NCBI RefSeq assembly: GCF_000004075.3
Contig: NC_026658.2
Coordinates: forward strand, 5,766,001 to 5,830,000
DNA: 64,000 bases
Direction: 5' to 3'
From: Cucumis sativus
Taxonomy: Eukaryota > Streptophyta > Magnoliopsida > Cucurbitales > Cucurbitaceae
Shown: in pieces, positions 24,378-37,000 of the stretch
Layout: every line of letters begins with the position of its first letter
Position numbering within the stretch: position 1 is the stretch's first letter
Position numbers and translations under genes: made by a program
Notes under the pieces: generated by a model
Database searches by the model: none
Told to the model about the DNA's origin: nothing
What the model saw: the letters and a program-made list of their open reading frames with translations, nothing else

Positions 24378-25224
24378 TTTCGTTTGTTTGTATTTTTTTT
24401 GTCTGTGAGGGATAAAATGGGGGCAGTGGTGGGGGAAGGGAAGGGAAGGGAAGAAAAAATAGGGGAGAGGAGAGAATAAGGGTAGTTTAGTAATTTGGCT
24501 ACAGAGGGGGGGGGTTAATTTAGGAAACTCACATTCAGAGCTAAAAACGGAAGGCGTTTTGGTTTTTGTGAGATTTCATGGCTCTTACCTTCCAAGAATT
24601 ACAACTTATTTCCATATATAAGGCTTTGGGATTTCAAAGCAAGTTATGTTTTGGATTTATTTGGTAAATGAAAGAGATTTTGGTTTTATGTTTCTTTGTT
24701 TTCATAAACTAATTTATTTCTTTGACACACCTAATAGGTTGATTTTCTATTATGGTAGTCAGAATTTAAAGTATATTTACTTTACTCCTAATTAATTTTA
24801 TTAAAATATACCGATGGAAATGGTTAATGAAAATTTTATGGTGTCTTAATTAAGCTTACATGTTTTAATAATCATTTCTATCAATTGAGATAGCATTTAG
24901 GGGTCAATTGAGTGGTTTTATTGTGTTTATTGGAGTGTACCCTTAGTTTTTTTTTTTTGTAGTTATTTTTATTCTTTTACCAGGAGGGTTTCGAAAATTC
25001 TTTTCTTTTATTAATCTACGACGATGTTTGGAGTACATGTATATTTTTGCTATATTTTGTAAATTGTTTGAATTTTTTTTTCTTTTCACAGGAATCCCTA
25101 CTCCGTATTTAATGTATTAATTTCTTTCTCTACGTTCTGTTTTTTTTTTTCTTTTAACATATTCTTTGTGTTTATTTTTTATTTTCAACTAATTTTATTT
25201 CTATTTTGAAAATATTAATATAAA
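24378..25224. other. Upstream region of TBL copy B and intergenic DNA
   Basis: On the minus strand this holds the promoter and leader of TBL copy B, including a C-rich tract (24415-24510) and a possible TATATA core near 24612-24620. The rest is AT-rich without genes. Confidence 0.4.
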
Positions 25225-25385
25225 AGAGGTATTTTTAAAAATAACAAAATAAATTAAAACATTTACAAGCTATAGTAAAATTTTGAATTCTATCACTCGC
25301 ATATCAATAGCTATCATTGATAGAATTGACTATAATTTGTAAATATTTGGGAAAATCTACTATTTTTTTAAAAAAAATTAATATA
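25225..25385. mobile_element. MITE-like palindromic repeat, copy 2
   Basis: The left arm (ACATTTACAAGCTATAGTAA then TTCTATCA) is mirrored by the right arm (TGATAGAATTGACTATAATT then TGTAAATATTT) with a short loop. The arms match the block at 25500-25725 and, more weakly, 9620-9880. Confidence 0.5.
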
Positions 25386-25499
25386 AAATTTGAATGAATG
25401 CTTTATAAAAAAAACATTTCTTTAATGCTTTTAATGTATTTTTTGGTTTTTTAGTCTATTATTTTTTTCAACTCACGCTTTAAATTAGGATCATAATAG

Positions 25500-25725
25500 G
25501 GGCATTTTAAAAATTGGAAGATAAATTGAAATATTTACGAACAATGGCAAAATTTTAGATTTTATCCATGATAGAAACGAATAGCTTCTATCCATGGTTA
25601 TCAATATTAATAATAGAAGCATATTGGTGGCTATTAATGTCTATTATTGATAGAATCTGAAAACTTTACTATTTGTTGTAAATATTTTATCAAATTTGCT
25701 ATTTTTCACCATTCTCTATCATAAT
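25500..25725. mobile_element. MITE-like palindromic repeat, copy 3
   Basis: Arms of the form AATATTTACGAACAATGGCA plus ATTTTATC at the left and GATAGAATCTGAAAACTTTA plus TTGTAAATATTTT at the right form an imperfect inverted repeat, with internal TAGAAGC/GCTTCTA repeats. It lies 115 bp from copy 2, so the two may be a local duplication. Confidence 0.5.
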
Positions 25726-26537
25726 ACTTTATTTATTAAATTCAATTATTTTCTTATTTTTTTATAATTATTTTTAACTTTTACGCACTAAATACTTTAT
25801 ATGTGACTTAGTCAATAGCCAAGGAAACAGGTCGAATTACTTGAGTCATGCTCTTGCCTTAGAAATCGACTTAGTTGCATACAAGACCTAATCATTCAAC
25901 CTCAGTATAGGAATTGATAATAACATTGTAGTTTAGTTAATTAATTAATTAATTATAAGTTATAGTTAATTAAATCAATCAACTATAGGCTAAAACAACT
26001 ATTATTATAACTAGTCTTTGGACAATTAATGGCAGTAGTCAATTAATCAATTTCTATTTCAAATTTTAAAGATAAGTTTGTATTTCAATTAATTTAATAG
26101 AGTTATGTCCTTGAAATAGAAACAAAATGTAGGATAAAAGACGAAGAATTGAAAGCTTACCCAATTTAAAAATTAATGGCCAGAGTGAATACATGGGCCA
26201 TTAGTTCTTAGATGCCTTTCTTAGAAAAAAAAACTTTGTTTTAAACAAAATCAATAACTTGTCTAGGAGAACATAGGCTAAAGGAAATGCAAAAGCAAAA
26301 CAGAAACCAGAAGAAGAAGTGTGTAAAGCAAATGCAGCAACAAATAACACAAATAGAAGCATAAACTAATAATTCACTCATATCCTATCATATCCATGTC
26401 AACGCACATTCATAAAAGTAACTCTAAAAAAACACACTTACACGGTGCAAAACAAAAAGAAAAAAACTTCTACAGCTTCTGACACACATATCGTCAAACA
26501 CCTTACAAGCACAAACTAATAACTCACCATATACCAT

Positions 26538-27981
26538 TGTAGGACATGTGTCTGAGTAGAAGGGTCATTTTGACTAAGTGTAAAGAAAAGGCGTTTTGAA
26601 ACTAGCAGTGAAGTGAGGCGACATGTTGAAGAAATACACGTTCAACACAATAATTGGGCGTTCTAAAGTAAAAGTGAGACGAAGCTAGGCGAAGAAACAT
26701 CTAAACATGATTTGATAGTTTTTTACGTGTAAGGTTAAGCTTAAGCATGACTAAGATAAACATTAAGCTTACACATGTAAAATCTCAAGTAGAAGTTGTA
26801 AAGATATTAAGAACTTAAAGATGACTAATCTTCTTTTAAAGATTAGTATAAATAGAAGAGAAGTGGCAGAAAATGAGGATTATGAAAAGATTGTTAGTGT
26901 TTTTCTGCTAAGGAGAAGAAATTTTAGGCGAGAAGAAGAGACCTAAAGTTAGGCATTCTTAAGGGAAACTTAGTGTAGGAGTGACTATCAAATGTTTAAT
27001 ACTTTCAAATTTCATTTCTACATTTCTTATTCAAATGTAAAATTGTTTCTACATGTTTAACGTTTATGAAAGGAATGGTAATTCTAAAAAAATATTTATG
27101 TAAAGTGTTATACATGATGAATACTTTATATTGTATATTATGTTTATTGAAAACTGTTAGTCTTATTCCTATCAATGAATCTAACTATAATGTGCACATA
27201 ATGAGTAAATGTAGCCAAGTATAAAAGGATTACATGGTGGAATGAAGCTAGCTAATACATAAAAGAAGTGTGTTGAGCTTAGCAGCCTGAGCAATGAGAA
27301 ATGAACCAAGATATTCTTCGAGGGACGCTGTTGGTGAAAAATACATCATAGTAGTTTATGCGTGAAAATGGTTCATGTTCTCATTGAAAGAAAAATGGAA
27401 AACTAATGTGTGTTTAATGTTTTATGATTAAGGCATTGAAACCATGCAGTGAAAGTGATTTCATGACCTGTTTGTCCAAAAACGTTTTCAAACCTACCAC
27501 TCACTAAATTTTTTACTTACATTTTAAGTTTTTCCTTCGCATATGATTGGACTTTATGGCCAAGTAAAAAAGGATAAGACGAGTTGCTACGCGTGAAAGC
27601 TGAGCAAGCGATCTAAGTTCTTTTACTTTGGATTTCTCGTAAATAGAAAATTATTTTATTAATAGAAGCCTTGTACGAAAAGTGTTGCACCCCAATTCTG
27701 TGGGAGTTAGACAAGACATTCAAATCTAAGATTTACTCTTGTACCGGTGAAGTAAGAAAAGTGTAATTGTACAATGCTTGGTTCAAGTAATAAGACATTT
27801 TTTGGTTTATCAGTTATATTTGAAGTTTATTAATTTGTTTTCTACTGCATGATAAAGTTAAAATTATAAGTGTAGAACGTAAGTGAGCATTCTGTTGATT
27901 CACTTGAGGCACCAGGACTAATCAGTTCGCGCCGTGTGTCACATTGCATATTGAAGGACGTGTACGAGACTGAACGTGACA
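26538..27981 (+). mobile_element. Probable solo LTR with TATA box
   Basis: The block begins TGTAGGACATG and ends GAACGTGACA, the TG..CA ends expected of an LTR. It is flanked by ACCAT (26533-26537) and ATCAT (27982-27986), a possible 5-bp target duplication with one change. An internal promoter-like GATTAGTATAAATAGAAGAG lies at 26841-26860. The same GACTAATC...GATTAGTATAAATAGA block recurs reversed at 61495-61530, so both belong to related LTRs. No gag or pol adjoins it. Confidence 0.55.
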
Positions 27982-27986
27982 ATCAT

Positions 27987-30700
27987 ATTTTCTCATAATC
28001 TCACAAAACATAAGTAGCTAGAATCCATGTATGTTCCAAGAAGAAGTTTATACAAAAGCTAAAGTAAAAAAATATAAAAACAAACATCAATACATAAAAG
28101 TCCAAATATCTCACAAATGAAAACTAATATACATTCAATAGTACAACTACACGCCCATCAAGAAAAAAAATGTGTGCTGCTTTGCATAATAATTTCTGAA
28201 AAAACAACAAAATAAATAGAAAGATCTTCCACTTCCAAAAACACTAAAACCAGAGATATTGATTCCTTTATTTTCTAATGTCTTACCAAGATTTGTGTTT
28301 TGTTCTAAGCATGAATGCTCAACCAAACAACATCAAACCCTAAGAAAGAAAAAAGAACTTAAGCATCAGCACATACGAGTTGCAATGAGTTCTTATCCAT
28401 TCAACAGATTCACCTACACGCCTTTACTCAGTTTTGATGTCATCTTCTATTGCCTTTGAATGCATTCAATTCGTGTGCCTAACTCCTACCATTAGTTGGA
28501 CACTCCAACCTCAACTACACATTTACATCCTTAGATCATCGTTACACTATGATTCCCTTAACCCAGGTCCATGTCGCACCACTCAGATCTACGCCTCCTA
28601 GCGGCTGATAATAATGCAGTCGAGGTGCGATGGCAAAGGTTGGAGCGGTCGAGGAGGGGAGAAGGAATCAAAAAATTGTGGAGAAGAGAAGAAGGGGAAA
28701 ATCGAGGGTAAGGGAGAGAGAAAAGAAATTTGGAAGAAATGAAGGGAAATAATGTTTTAAAGGAAAATGGGAAATAAAAGCATGAAAAAATAAGGTAGAA
28801 ATGAGTTTTACTTAACATTTAAAAAATGACAAGAAAATAAAACTAAACTTGACGCTTTTATCCTATATCCTATGAAGAAAATAAAACTAAACTTTGACAT
28901 TTAAAAAATGACAATAAAACTAAACTGAACTATTTTTTTTTTCACCATGCATGATCTAATTATTTAAGAGTTTTGTTATAAATATATATATATATGTAAA
29001 TTAACCTTTGAAGAGTCAATTTTGCTATTTATGTGCTTTTTTTTTTATTTGACTAATCAAATAGGCCAAATAATAATAATAATAATAAAAAGAAAAAGAA
29101 AATATTTATCATACAAAGTTGAATTCAACTTTTATTCTTTTTAAACAAAAGTTTATTTGAATAATGAATCGTCGGTATCATTGAGCTGTCATTGAGTAAC
29201 TTAGCAGCATGTATTTTTTGTTTGTCGGCGGAAATTTTCAACTTTCACAATTTTAATCTTAATTTAAAAATGTATTACCGTTTGATTAAAGTTATAAGAT
29301 ACATCTTGTATTGGTGGGAAGTTAACATATATTACTTCTACTTCCTCTATATCTAAGTTTCAAAATCTCATACTTTTAATTTTAAAGTTAAAAAAGTTTA
29401 GGTTTCTGTACTAAAGTTATTTTTAAAATTTAAATTTGTTGTTTTTCATTAATCAATAAACATTAATGAAAAATATCATAAAATAATTTTTTTTTTAAAA
29501 AAAACATAATAAAAATGACAATCTTAAAACATACTAATAAAATTGAAATAAGTAAAAATTCAAATAGATCTTTTTTTATAAGGGTGTATATGAGTTTCTA
29601 TCATTCAATACACTTTAATTTTTTAGTTGTTATCAATTTTTTTTTTTTTGTTAAACTAAACATTTGAAAAAATGTATTTTAAACTCATCTGTTAGATTAT
29701 GTGATTCAACAGAAAACATATCTAGTGTATTTTGAAGCTTAAATCTACAGAGGTACTCTACTTTGAACTATTTGATAATTAAGGCTTTGTTTTAAGTTTT
29801 GTTATAGAGCTTTTTGTGAAATATAAGACGGCTATGATATAAGTAGTTGCTTTACAGTTCTGATTCTTAAGTTTATGCAGGTCATTTCATTCGATGAATG
29901 TCAGCAATTTCATCAATATGGACTTGTGCAGATGATGAGTTTCAACTGAGATTGTTGAAATTGCATCAAGATTTGTTGAATGAGTTCTAAGTTTAATTTA
30001 GGTTTGTGTTTCATATGCATTCTGTATGGTTCTCGAGATAAATATGCATTATATAATGTATATACAACTCTAATCTCGTGACATTCTAGTGTAAATTGCT
30101 CAAGTTTTAAGACATATTACTTATTTTCTTTTGTTATCTGTGTTTTTTGTTTGACAAATACCTCTTGTCACCAACAACTTTTCAAAAATGTATGCTACTT
30201 TTAAAATGTAAACACATAAAATGGACTGTTTTGGCCCATTTTTCTATTTGATGATCAAATTACAAAATGCTTCGTTAAAGAAAGAGAAAAAAAATGAACT
30301 TTGCTAAATATCGAAAATAATATAGAAAATCGAGAAATGGAAAAATAAATTTATTTAGAGGGCATTTGGTTAGCCATAAAAACTAAAAAATTAAGTTGAG
30401 TTCTAATAATTATAGAAAAGTTATCGGGGAAAGTTAACGAGAATAAAGATACGAGAAATGTAAGTATTTTGATAAAAAAAAAAAAAAGTGAATTGATGTT
30501 AATAACAAAATAGTAAACTTCTTTAATTATCGGTGAACCAGTCAAACGACGAAAGTGAATGTATAAAGTTTGGTAGTGTTTAAAATATAATATTTGGGAA
30601 AGGAAAAAGAAAAAGTATGGAGAAAACATTTGTTTATGTAATAATAATAAAAGAAAAGAAAAATTTGACATGGAGGATTTGCCATTTCATCATGTGGCCA
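27987..30700. other. Intergenic AT-rich DNA
   Basis: No gene is recognised. The frame at 28558-28818 (minus) is low-complexity Ser/Phe-rich and unsupported. There is an AAT microsatellite near 29070-29090. A small purine-rich segment at 28620-28780 stands out only by composition. Confidence 0.5.
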
Positions 30701-31008
30701 CTCACAATTATATTCACATAGCCTACGCCCAATAACTGTACCCTTACACACTTCCACATACCCCACTCTTTTGTTTTCTTTCAACTCTTCTTCTTCTTCT
30801 TCATCTTCTTCTTCCAATTGAATCCATGGAAATTTTGCACAAACACAGTTGGTTTCCTTTTCTGAGTTGAATTTCTTCTCTCTCTCTCTTTCACTTCTCA
30901 ACTACTCTTCCTTCACTTTCAATCCCTTCGTTTCTTCTTCACCTTTTTCACCTTCACTTCAAATAACAAAACTCCCACTCCCTCTTCTTCTACCACTTGC
31001 GTCTCTAT

Positions 31009-34000
31009 ATGGATTTTCCAGGTTCTCTATTGATCAGGATTCTCGCCTTTTTTCTTCCGTGGATTTTGCTGTTCCAGGCATTTGGATCCGACGCTCAGCT
31101 TTTGCCTGAATCCGAAGGTACGCACGCTCATCCGCGGCCCCTTCCATTTCTTAAATTCTGCATGCCCTTTTATCTCTTCTCTTCTCTTCTCTCTACTACC
31201 TTTCTTGCTTCTGATATTCCTTTTAGGGGATTTGGTCTATTTTTGCTCTACGTATTTGGAGTTTCTAGCCGGAGAAACTCTAGGGAACGAGAAATTCGTA
31301 GAAATGAAGAGTCGGATAATTCTTCTCTTGTTTCTCTAATTCCTGAACTAACAGAGAGAGTGAGATTAAATTCCTTTCCCGGAATTTCAGATCCAATTTT
31401 TTTTTTTCATACATTATTTCTTTAATTGTTTTTCTTTCTCCTTTTTTGATCCATTTCTTTTCCCCTAAATTTTTGTTGCCACCACAAAATTGCTAAACTG
31501 CTGTAGGCAGTTTTTCTTAAAAAAAAATTAAAAATTCTTTCTCATCCTTGCTTGTTCAGATGGGCTTGAAGTTCTATCATTTTCTTTTTATGATAATTTT
31601 AATCACTAACTATTGTTATCATTATTATTTTTAAATTTTGGAGAACTAAAAAGGTCAAATTATTATTTTTTGACCAATACAATATAAAACATCAAAAAGT
31701 TTTGATATACGTGATTGCCTATACATCTCTTTTAGAGCTATCTTGGTCTTCCTTTCATTTTCTTATTAATTTCAAAATGGACCAAAATTATATATAACTA
31801 ATCACAACTCTATGTCTCTCCAAATTGATATATTCTTATTTTATTATATAAAAATTAACTTCTTGTAAAAAATAATTAAATATTAGTTCATAAAATTTTA
31901 TTATATATATAAATATTATTTTAACTGCTGTTATTTAAAAATTATTTAATGATTGAATGCTTCATTTATTTTAAATTATATCAAATTTTAAGCCTACAAG
32001 ATTTAGCATTATGATTTTTCTAAAACAAAACTTAGAAATGGATAAAATAATTAATTGAATTGAAATCACAATAGAAATTAATTATTTTATATTATTTGAG
32101 TTATATTCACTATTAACTATAACATTTATAATTTTTTCAATTTGATATTTAATCTTTTAAATCTCATAAATATTCTCAATGGCATTATGTAAAAAACAAG
32201 ATTAAAAATTTACATTAAAATTATTTTATGGATTTTCCTATTAAATGTATGTTGTATGTATACGTAACATCCATATAATATTTTGGTATATTATAATATT
32301 TAATATTTTACTAAATTGAGAAAATACGATATTTGGATACATTCTTACAAATATTTAAAATTATGTCACTATATTTAATGATTATCTGTCATATAGTCTA
32401 TTCCAGTGATGTATTAACTTGTCTGTTATACTAATAAAAAAACAACTTAATAATATATAAACTCTTAATGGAAAAATTTTAGTTTTAATTTAATTTATAT
32501 TTTTTTGTTCAATGAAATGTCCTTGTTAAAAATGTAATGAAATTGAGCCATGATGATCTATTTTGTTTGTTTTTCTCAAAGTTAATTAAAGGCTAAAAAC
32601 TTTAAAGTTTCTGTAGAACACATTGGGTATTTAATTTGCAAACATGGGCCAGGTAGGCCCCGTGACCTCTGGCCGATTTCAAAACTTATCTAATCGTTTC
32701 ACGTTAGATCTGACTTTTTCTACCCTCCATGTTTTATTTATTTTAATTAATGAAACAATATATATATAATATTCAAACAAAATTAGTATGGCTGGGAGAG
32801 TCTAGCAAGGAATATATTATTTTCTTCACTTTAGAAATAAAGAGAGAGAAAATAATTTTTTATCCATCATTATTTTCTTACTTTTATATAGGAGATTAGT
32901 TGAATGTCAAGGCATTGGTCTTCTCTCCATCATGTCATTTTTTTATATTTTGTTTTATGTAAAATGCTTTTTAAATTCGATTTCCTTATCAATGAATTAT
33001 TGGACTCTAGTTGATATTTTTAATTCATATTCACCTGTTATGTTGGAGTGTATTGTTATCAATTATTAAGTTTAGAACTATAGGTAGATTTCGAAGCATA
33101 TGTTTTTTGGACTAAACAATAAATGTTTTTCATTTGTTCTTAATTTTCAATGTCACTCCTAATTGTAGTGTAAATGCTTAATCTGTTTTCCATAAAAACC
33201 TTAAAAGGTCTTCTTAAAGTTTTTTTTTGAGTTATGAAAATAAAAGTTGACCTTAGTGTAGGAAAATTAAAAGCATATCTAATACTACTACAGTATGTAG
33301 TGTTCTGAAACCACGTGCATTTAAATTCTAGGTTTTTGTTCTTGTTTCCGGTAAATTATAGGGTTCTTAATTAGAGTGACATGTAACATGTGGAATAATG
33401 ATAAAGAAAACAGTGATTAAAGTCGAGGTAAAATGAAAACCATTTTATATAATCGATCCCTAGACCACTTGGTTTGCAATTGTTCCAAAATACTTCTCAT
33501 AAATGAGCATTAACTATTAAGCTCTGAGTTTGGTGAAAATCCAACAGCCCAGCTGGCTCAAGAATTCCACTAGCCAGTCACCAGTGGGTTTTAGTTGAGT
33601 AGTATTAAGTCCTCTGGAATTTGAACACCGCCAACTTCTGCAGTATTAATTGACTGACACGTTTCTTTTAACAACTTGTCTGAATAACCTTATCTTTATA
33701 GCTGCATTAATGTCTGTTTATTGACTTGATTAGGCTTTTGATATTACGAGTTGATTTGTAGGCTTTGACCTGACTCGTAGCTCCATTGGAGGATTGAATT
33801 TTGATAATTTTTGTTTTCTTGTTTTGTTCTATTATTTGATCTTTTTTAATGTTTCAACGTTCAAGTGGTGGGATATGGAAAATTAAATCAGCAGTTGAAA
33901 TAACTTCCTTCCGATTCCATGTCATTGTTATCACCTATTATCTGGTCTACGTTTATTTGTCCAGTTAATTGTTAATCTACTTTTGTATCAAAACATTCAT

Positions 34001-37000
34001 AACAATTCCAAAACGTTGACTATACTCTATTCCAATGACGGGCAATTTATAAGCTCACCATTTTATGAGGGGAAAAAACCTCTCTTTTTGATTGGGTGAA
34101 CCGAATAAAATAACTTGTATGCGATTCTTTGATTCTGAACTAAGATAATTACAACCCTTCTTGGATCTGGATATTGATGCATTTTACCAAATGGTTTGTG
34201 TGTACAGTAAAAACCCTTCAAACAATATCTTCAAAACTAGAGAACTTAAGCTGGAATGTAACCCGGAGTTCTTGCATTCGAGGTGAAGGCTTTTCCAATC
34301 AAGCTTTTCAGGGGAACCAAATCTTGAGGAATATCTCATGCAATTGTACTTCCACTCTTTGTCATGTGACAATTGTGTAAGAAACTTGTTGCTTTTCGCC
34401 ATTGATGTGCTTCTTATTTTATTCCTTTACTCACTTTTGGGCATCCCATTTCAAAAGTTTGCAGTAATATTTTTTCTGCTCTGAGTGCTCTCTGGTCCGC
34501 TCAAGTCTTAGTTACCATTTAAGAGAAATGAATTTCCCAGCATATAGTTTAGATTTCCATTTTACATAAGTTACGGGTAGACAGAAAGTTGGGAATCAAA
34601 CCATGGTAAAGAAGAGTTTCCACAAGTTTCATAAATTTTTAATAATCTCATCTTAATTGTTCATTAATCCTTGATCCCGATTATTGGTAAACCAACTGTT
34701 CAAAATGGATTTCTGTTTAAAATTAATTATCAGAGTTGGAAGTACTAGAACTAAATTGTATTATTCTGGAAACAATATCATTTTTTTTACGCTTACAAAT
34801 TATTTATAAACTAGATATTATTTTATAGCAGATTAAAAATTAGGTAATAATTGATATTAGATATTAGTGATCGCCAATGCTTGTAGAAAATCAGCTATGA
34901 ACAACAGTTAATCTATAATCGGTATTAATTTCAAGGTACATTATTTTCCTTATCTGGTTTTATTGTCTAGGTTAACTGGAGATTTGATATCTTATTTTTT
35001 GTTATTTAACAGCCTGCTTAAGGGTCTCAATCTAACAGGAACTTTTCCAGCTGAATTTGGTAATCTTACTCATCTGCAGGAACTGTAAGTGCTGGAAACC
35101 ATCTTTCTTTATTGTATTAAATACAAACGTTCAAATATTCCACTGACATTTGTAAGACTGGCACTCCTTTGACGGGTGATTGCAAGTTGAAGTATAGAAT
35201 TCTGAGCGAAGTTTTTCTGATTAAACAGTGATCTTACTCGCAACCATATTAATGGCCAGCTACCCAGTAGCCTTGCCAATGCTCCTCTTGTCAAACTGTA
35301 AGTCAAATTTTGGATCTGATTGGATTTCCTTTGGCATTCTTTGTAGCTCATGATCACCAAATAATTGATAAGTTTGTTATATGTCTGCCGGTACCATGCA
35401 GTTCTCTCTTGGGAAACAGGCTAAACGGTTCAATTCCCAAGGAAATTGGTGAAATTGGCACCCTCGAAGAGCTGTAAGTGATGAAAAAGTATGTTTTGTG
35501 TAATTGAGTTAAGATTTGATGACACTTGAGTTGCAGGATCTTGGAAGACAACCAGCTAACTGGAAGTCTACCGGCCAGCCTTGGAAATCTGAACAGTTTG
35601 AGAAGACTGTGAGTTGCTTGTCCTTTAACTCTTTTTTTTTTTCTTTCCTGGGGAGGAAATTGCCATCTTCAAACTATGTATCAGCTGTTTCTTACCTCTG
35701 TAGGCTTCTGTCTGCAAACAACTTCACAGGAAAAATACCAGACTCATTTGGAAAGTTAACGAACTTGGTTGATTTGTAAGTAACCCATGTGAAAAAAATT
35801 AGCGTTTCATTTTTTCCATATCACTCTACAATTTCTGAGTTTTGAACTAATGTCTGCAGTAGAGTAGATGGGAATGGACTGTCTGGAAAGATTCCTGAAT
35901 TTATTGGGAATTGGATCAACCTTGATAGACTGTGAGTAAATCTCATATCTACTTTGCAATAGCTGACCCGCATTAGATATCCAATGTGCACTTGTGCAGC
36001 TATAACCCGTTATCAAGAGATTCTTGAAACATTTCTTTTGCCAGGGATATGCAAGGAACATCGATGGAAAATCCCATTCCTTCTACAATATCTCAATTGA
36101 AGAACCTGACTCAATTGTGAGAATCTGTAAGCCTCTAGTTAGCACATGGATTACTCTAATTGTGTTGACTTTTTTGTTCCTGCGTGCAACTTGTTTGACA
36201 GGAGGATATCTGACTTGAAGGGATCCTTTATAAGTTTCCCCAATTTGACAGATATGATAAACATGAAAGAATTGTAAGTTGAATGTAACTTAGTTTGTTG
36301 TCTATATCTCAAAAAAGTGCACTTTTTAATTCCATTTCAATCCACATTTTCCTTTTCATGCAGGGTCCTGAGGAACTGTTTAATTAACGGTTCAATCCCT
36401 GAGTATATTGGAGAAATGAACAAATTATCTACCCTGTAAGTTCTTGGTGACCGATTCTTATGTACGCTGACAAGTACATCGTACTTTTTTTCCCTTCTAA
36501 TTTTCAACTTTTCACCCATTAGTCAGATAATTCCCCAATTTTCACCTTAGAGTTTTCAGTTTCATTAAATTGAACCCTAAACTTGAATAAGCAGTAAAGT
36601 TGATAACTTGATACTTTATTGATACTAAATTAGCTGTGCATGAATTATGAACGAGCTAATAATTCACGTAACATTCAAGATAAAAATGACCCAATATCGT
36701 GTCACAGAAATGCCAAAACTCAACCATGAAAATACTTACCAGCCACAAAGTCAAATAAGTAAAAGAAACACTTAATTACAGCAACAAACTCCCGAATGTA
36801 GCTACAATGTACCTAGTACAAACAAAGTAGCCAAAAACCATAAAAGTTGTTTTGACCAGCAACAATTTTTTTTTAACTAATTCAGAGTATTAATTTACCA
36901 TTTATTCAATTCATGATAGTGAAGGATTAGTATTCATATAACTGATGTTGGGGTAAAAGGAGAAAGAAAATTTATCCTATTTTGCCTCTCGTTTACTTCT

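Noticed and set aside
30351-30901. Minus-strand frames of 106 and 119 codons upstream of the receptor kinase
   Set aside because: Low-complexity Phe/Leu and Glu-rich runs produced by the CTT/GAA-rich leader of the kinase gene; no family resemblance.
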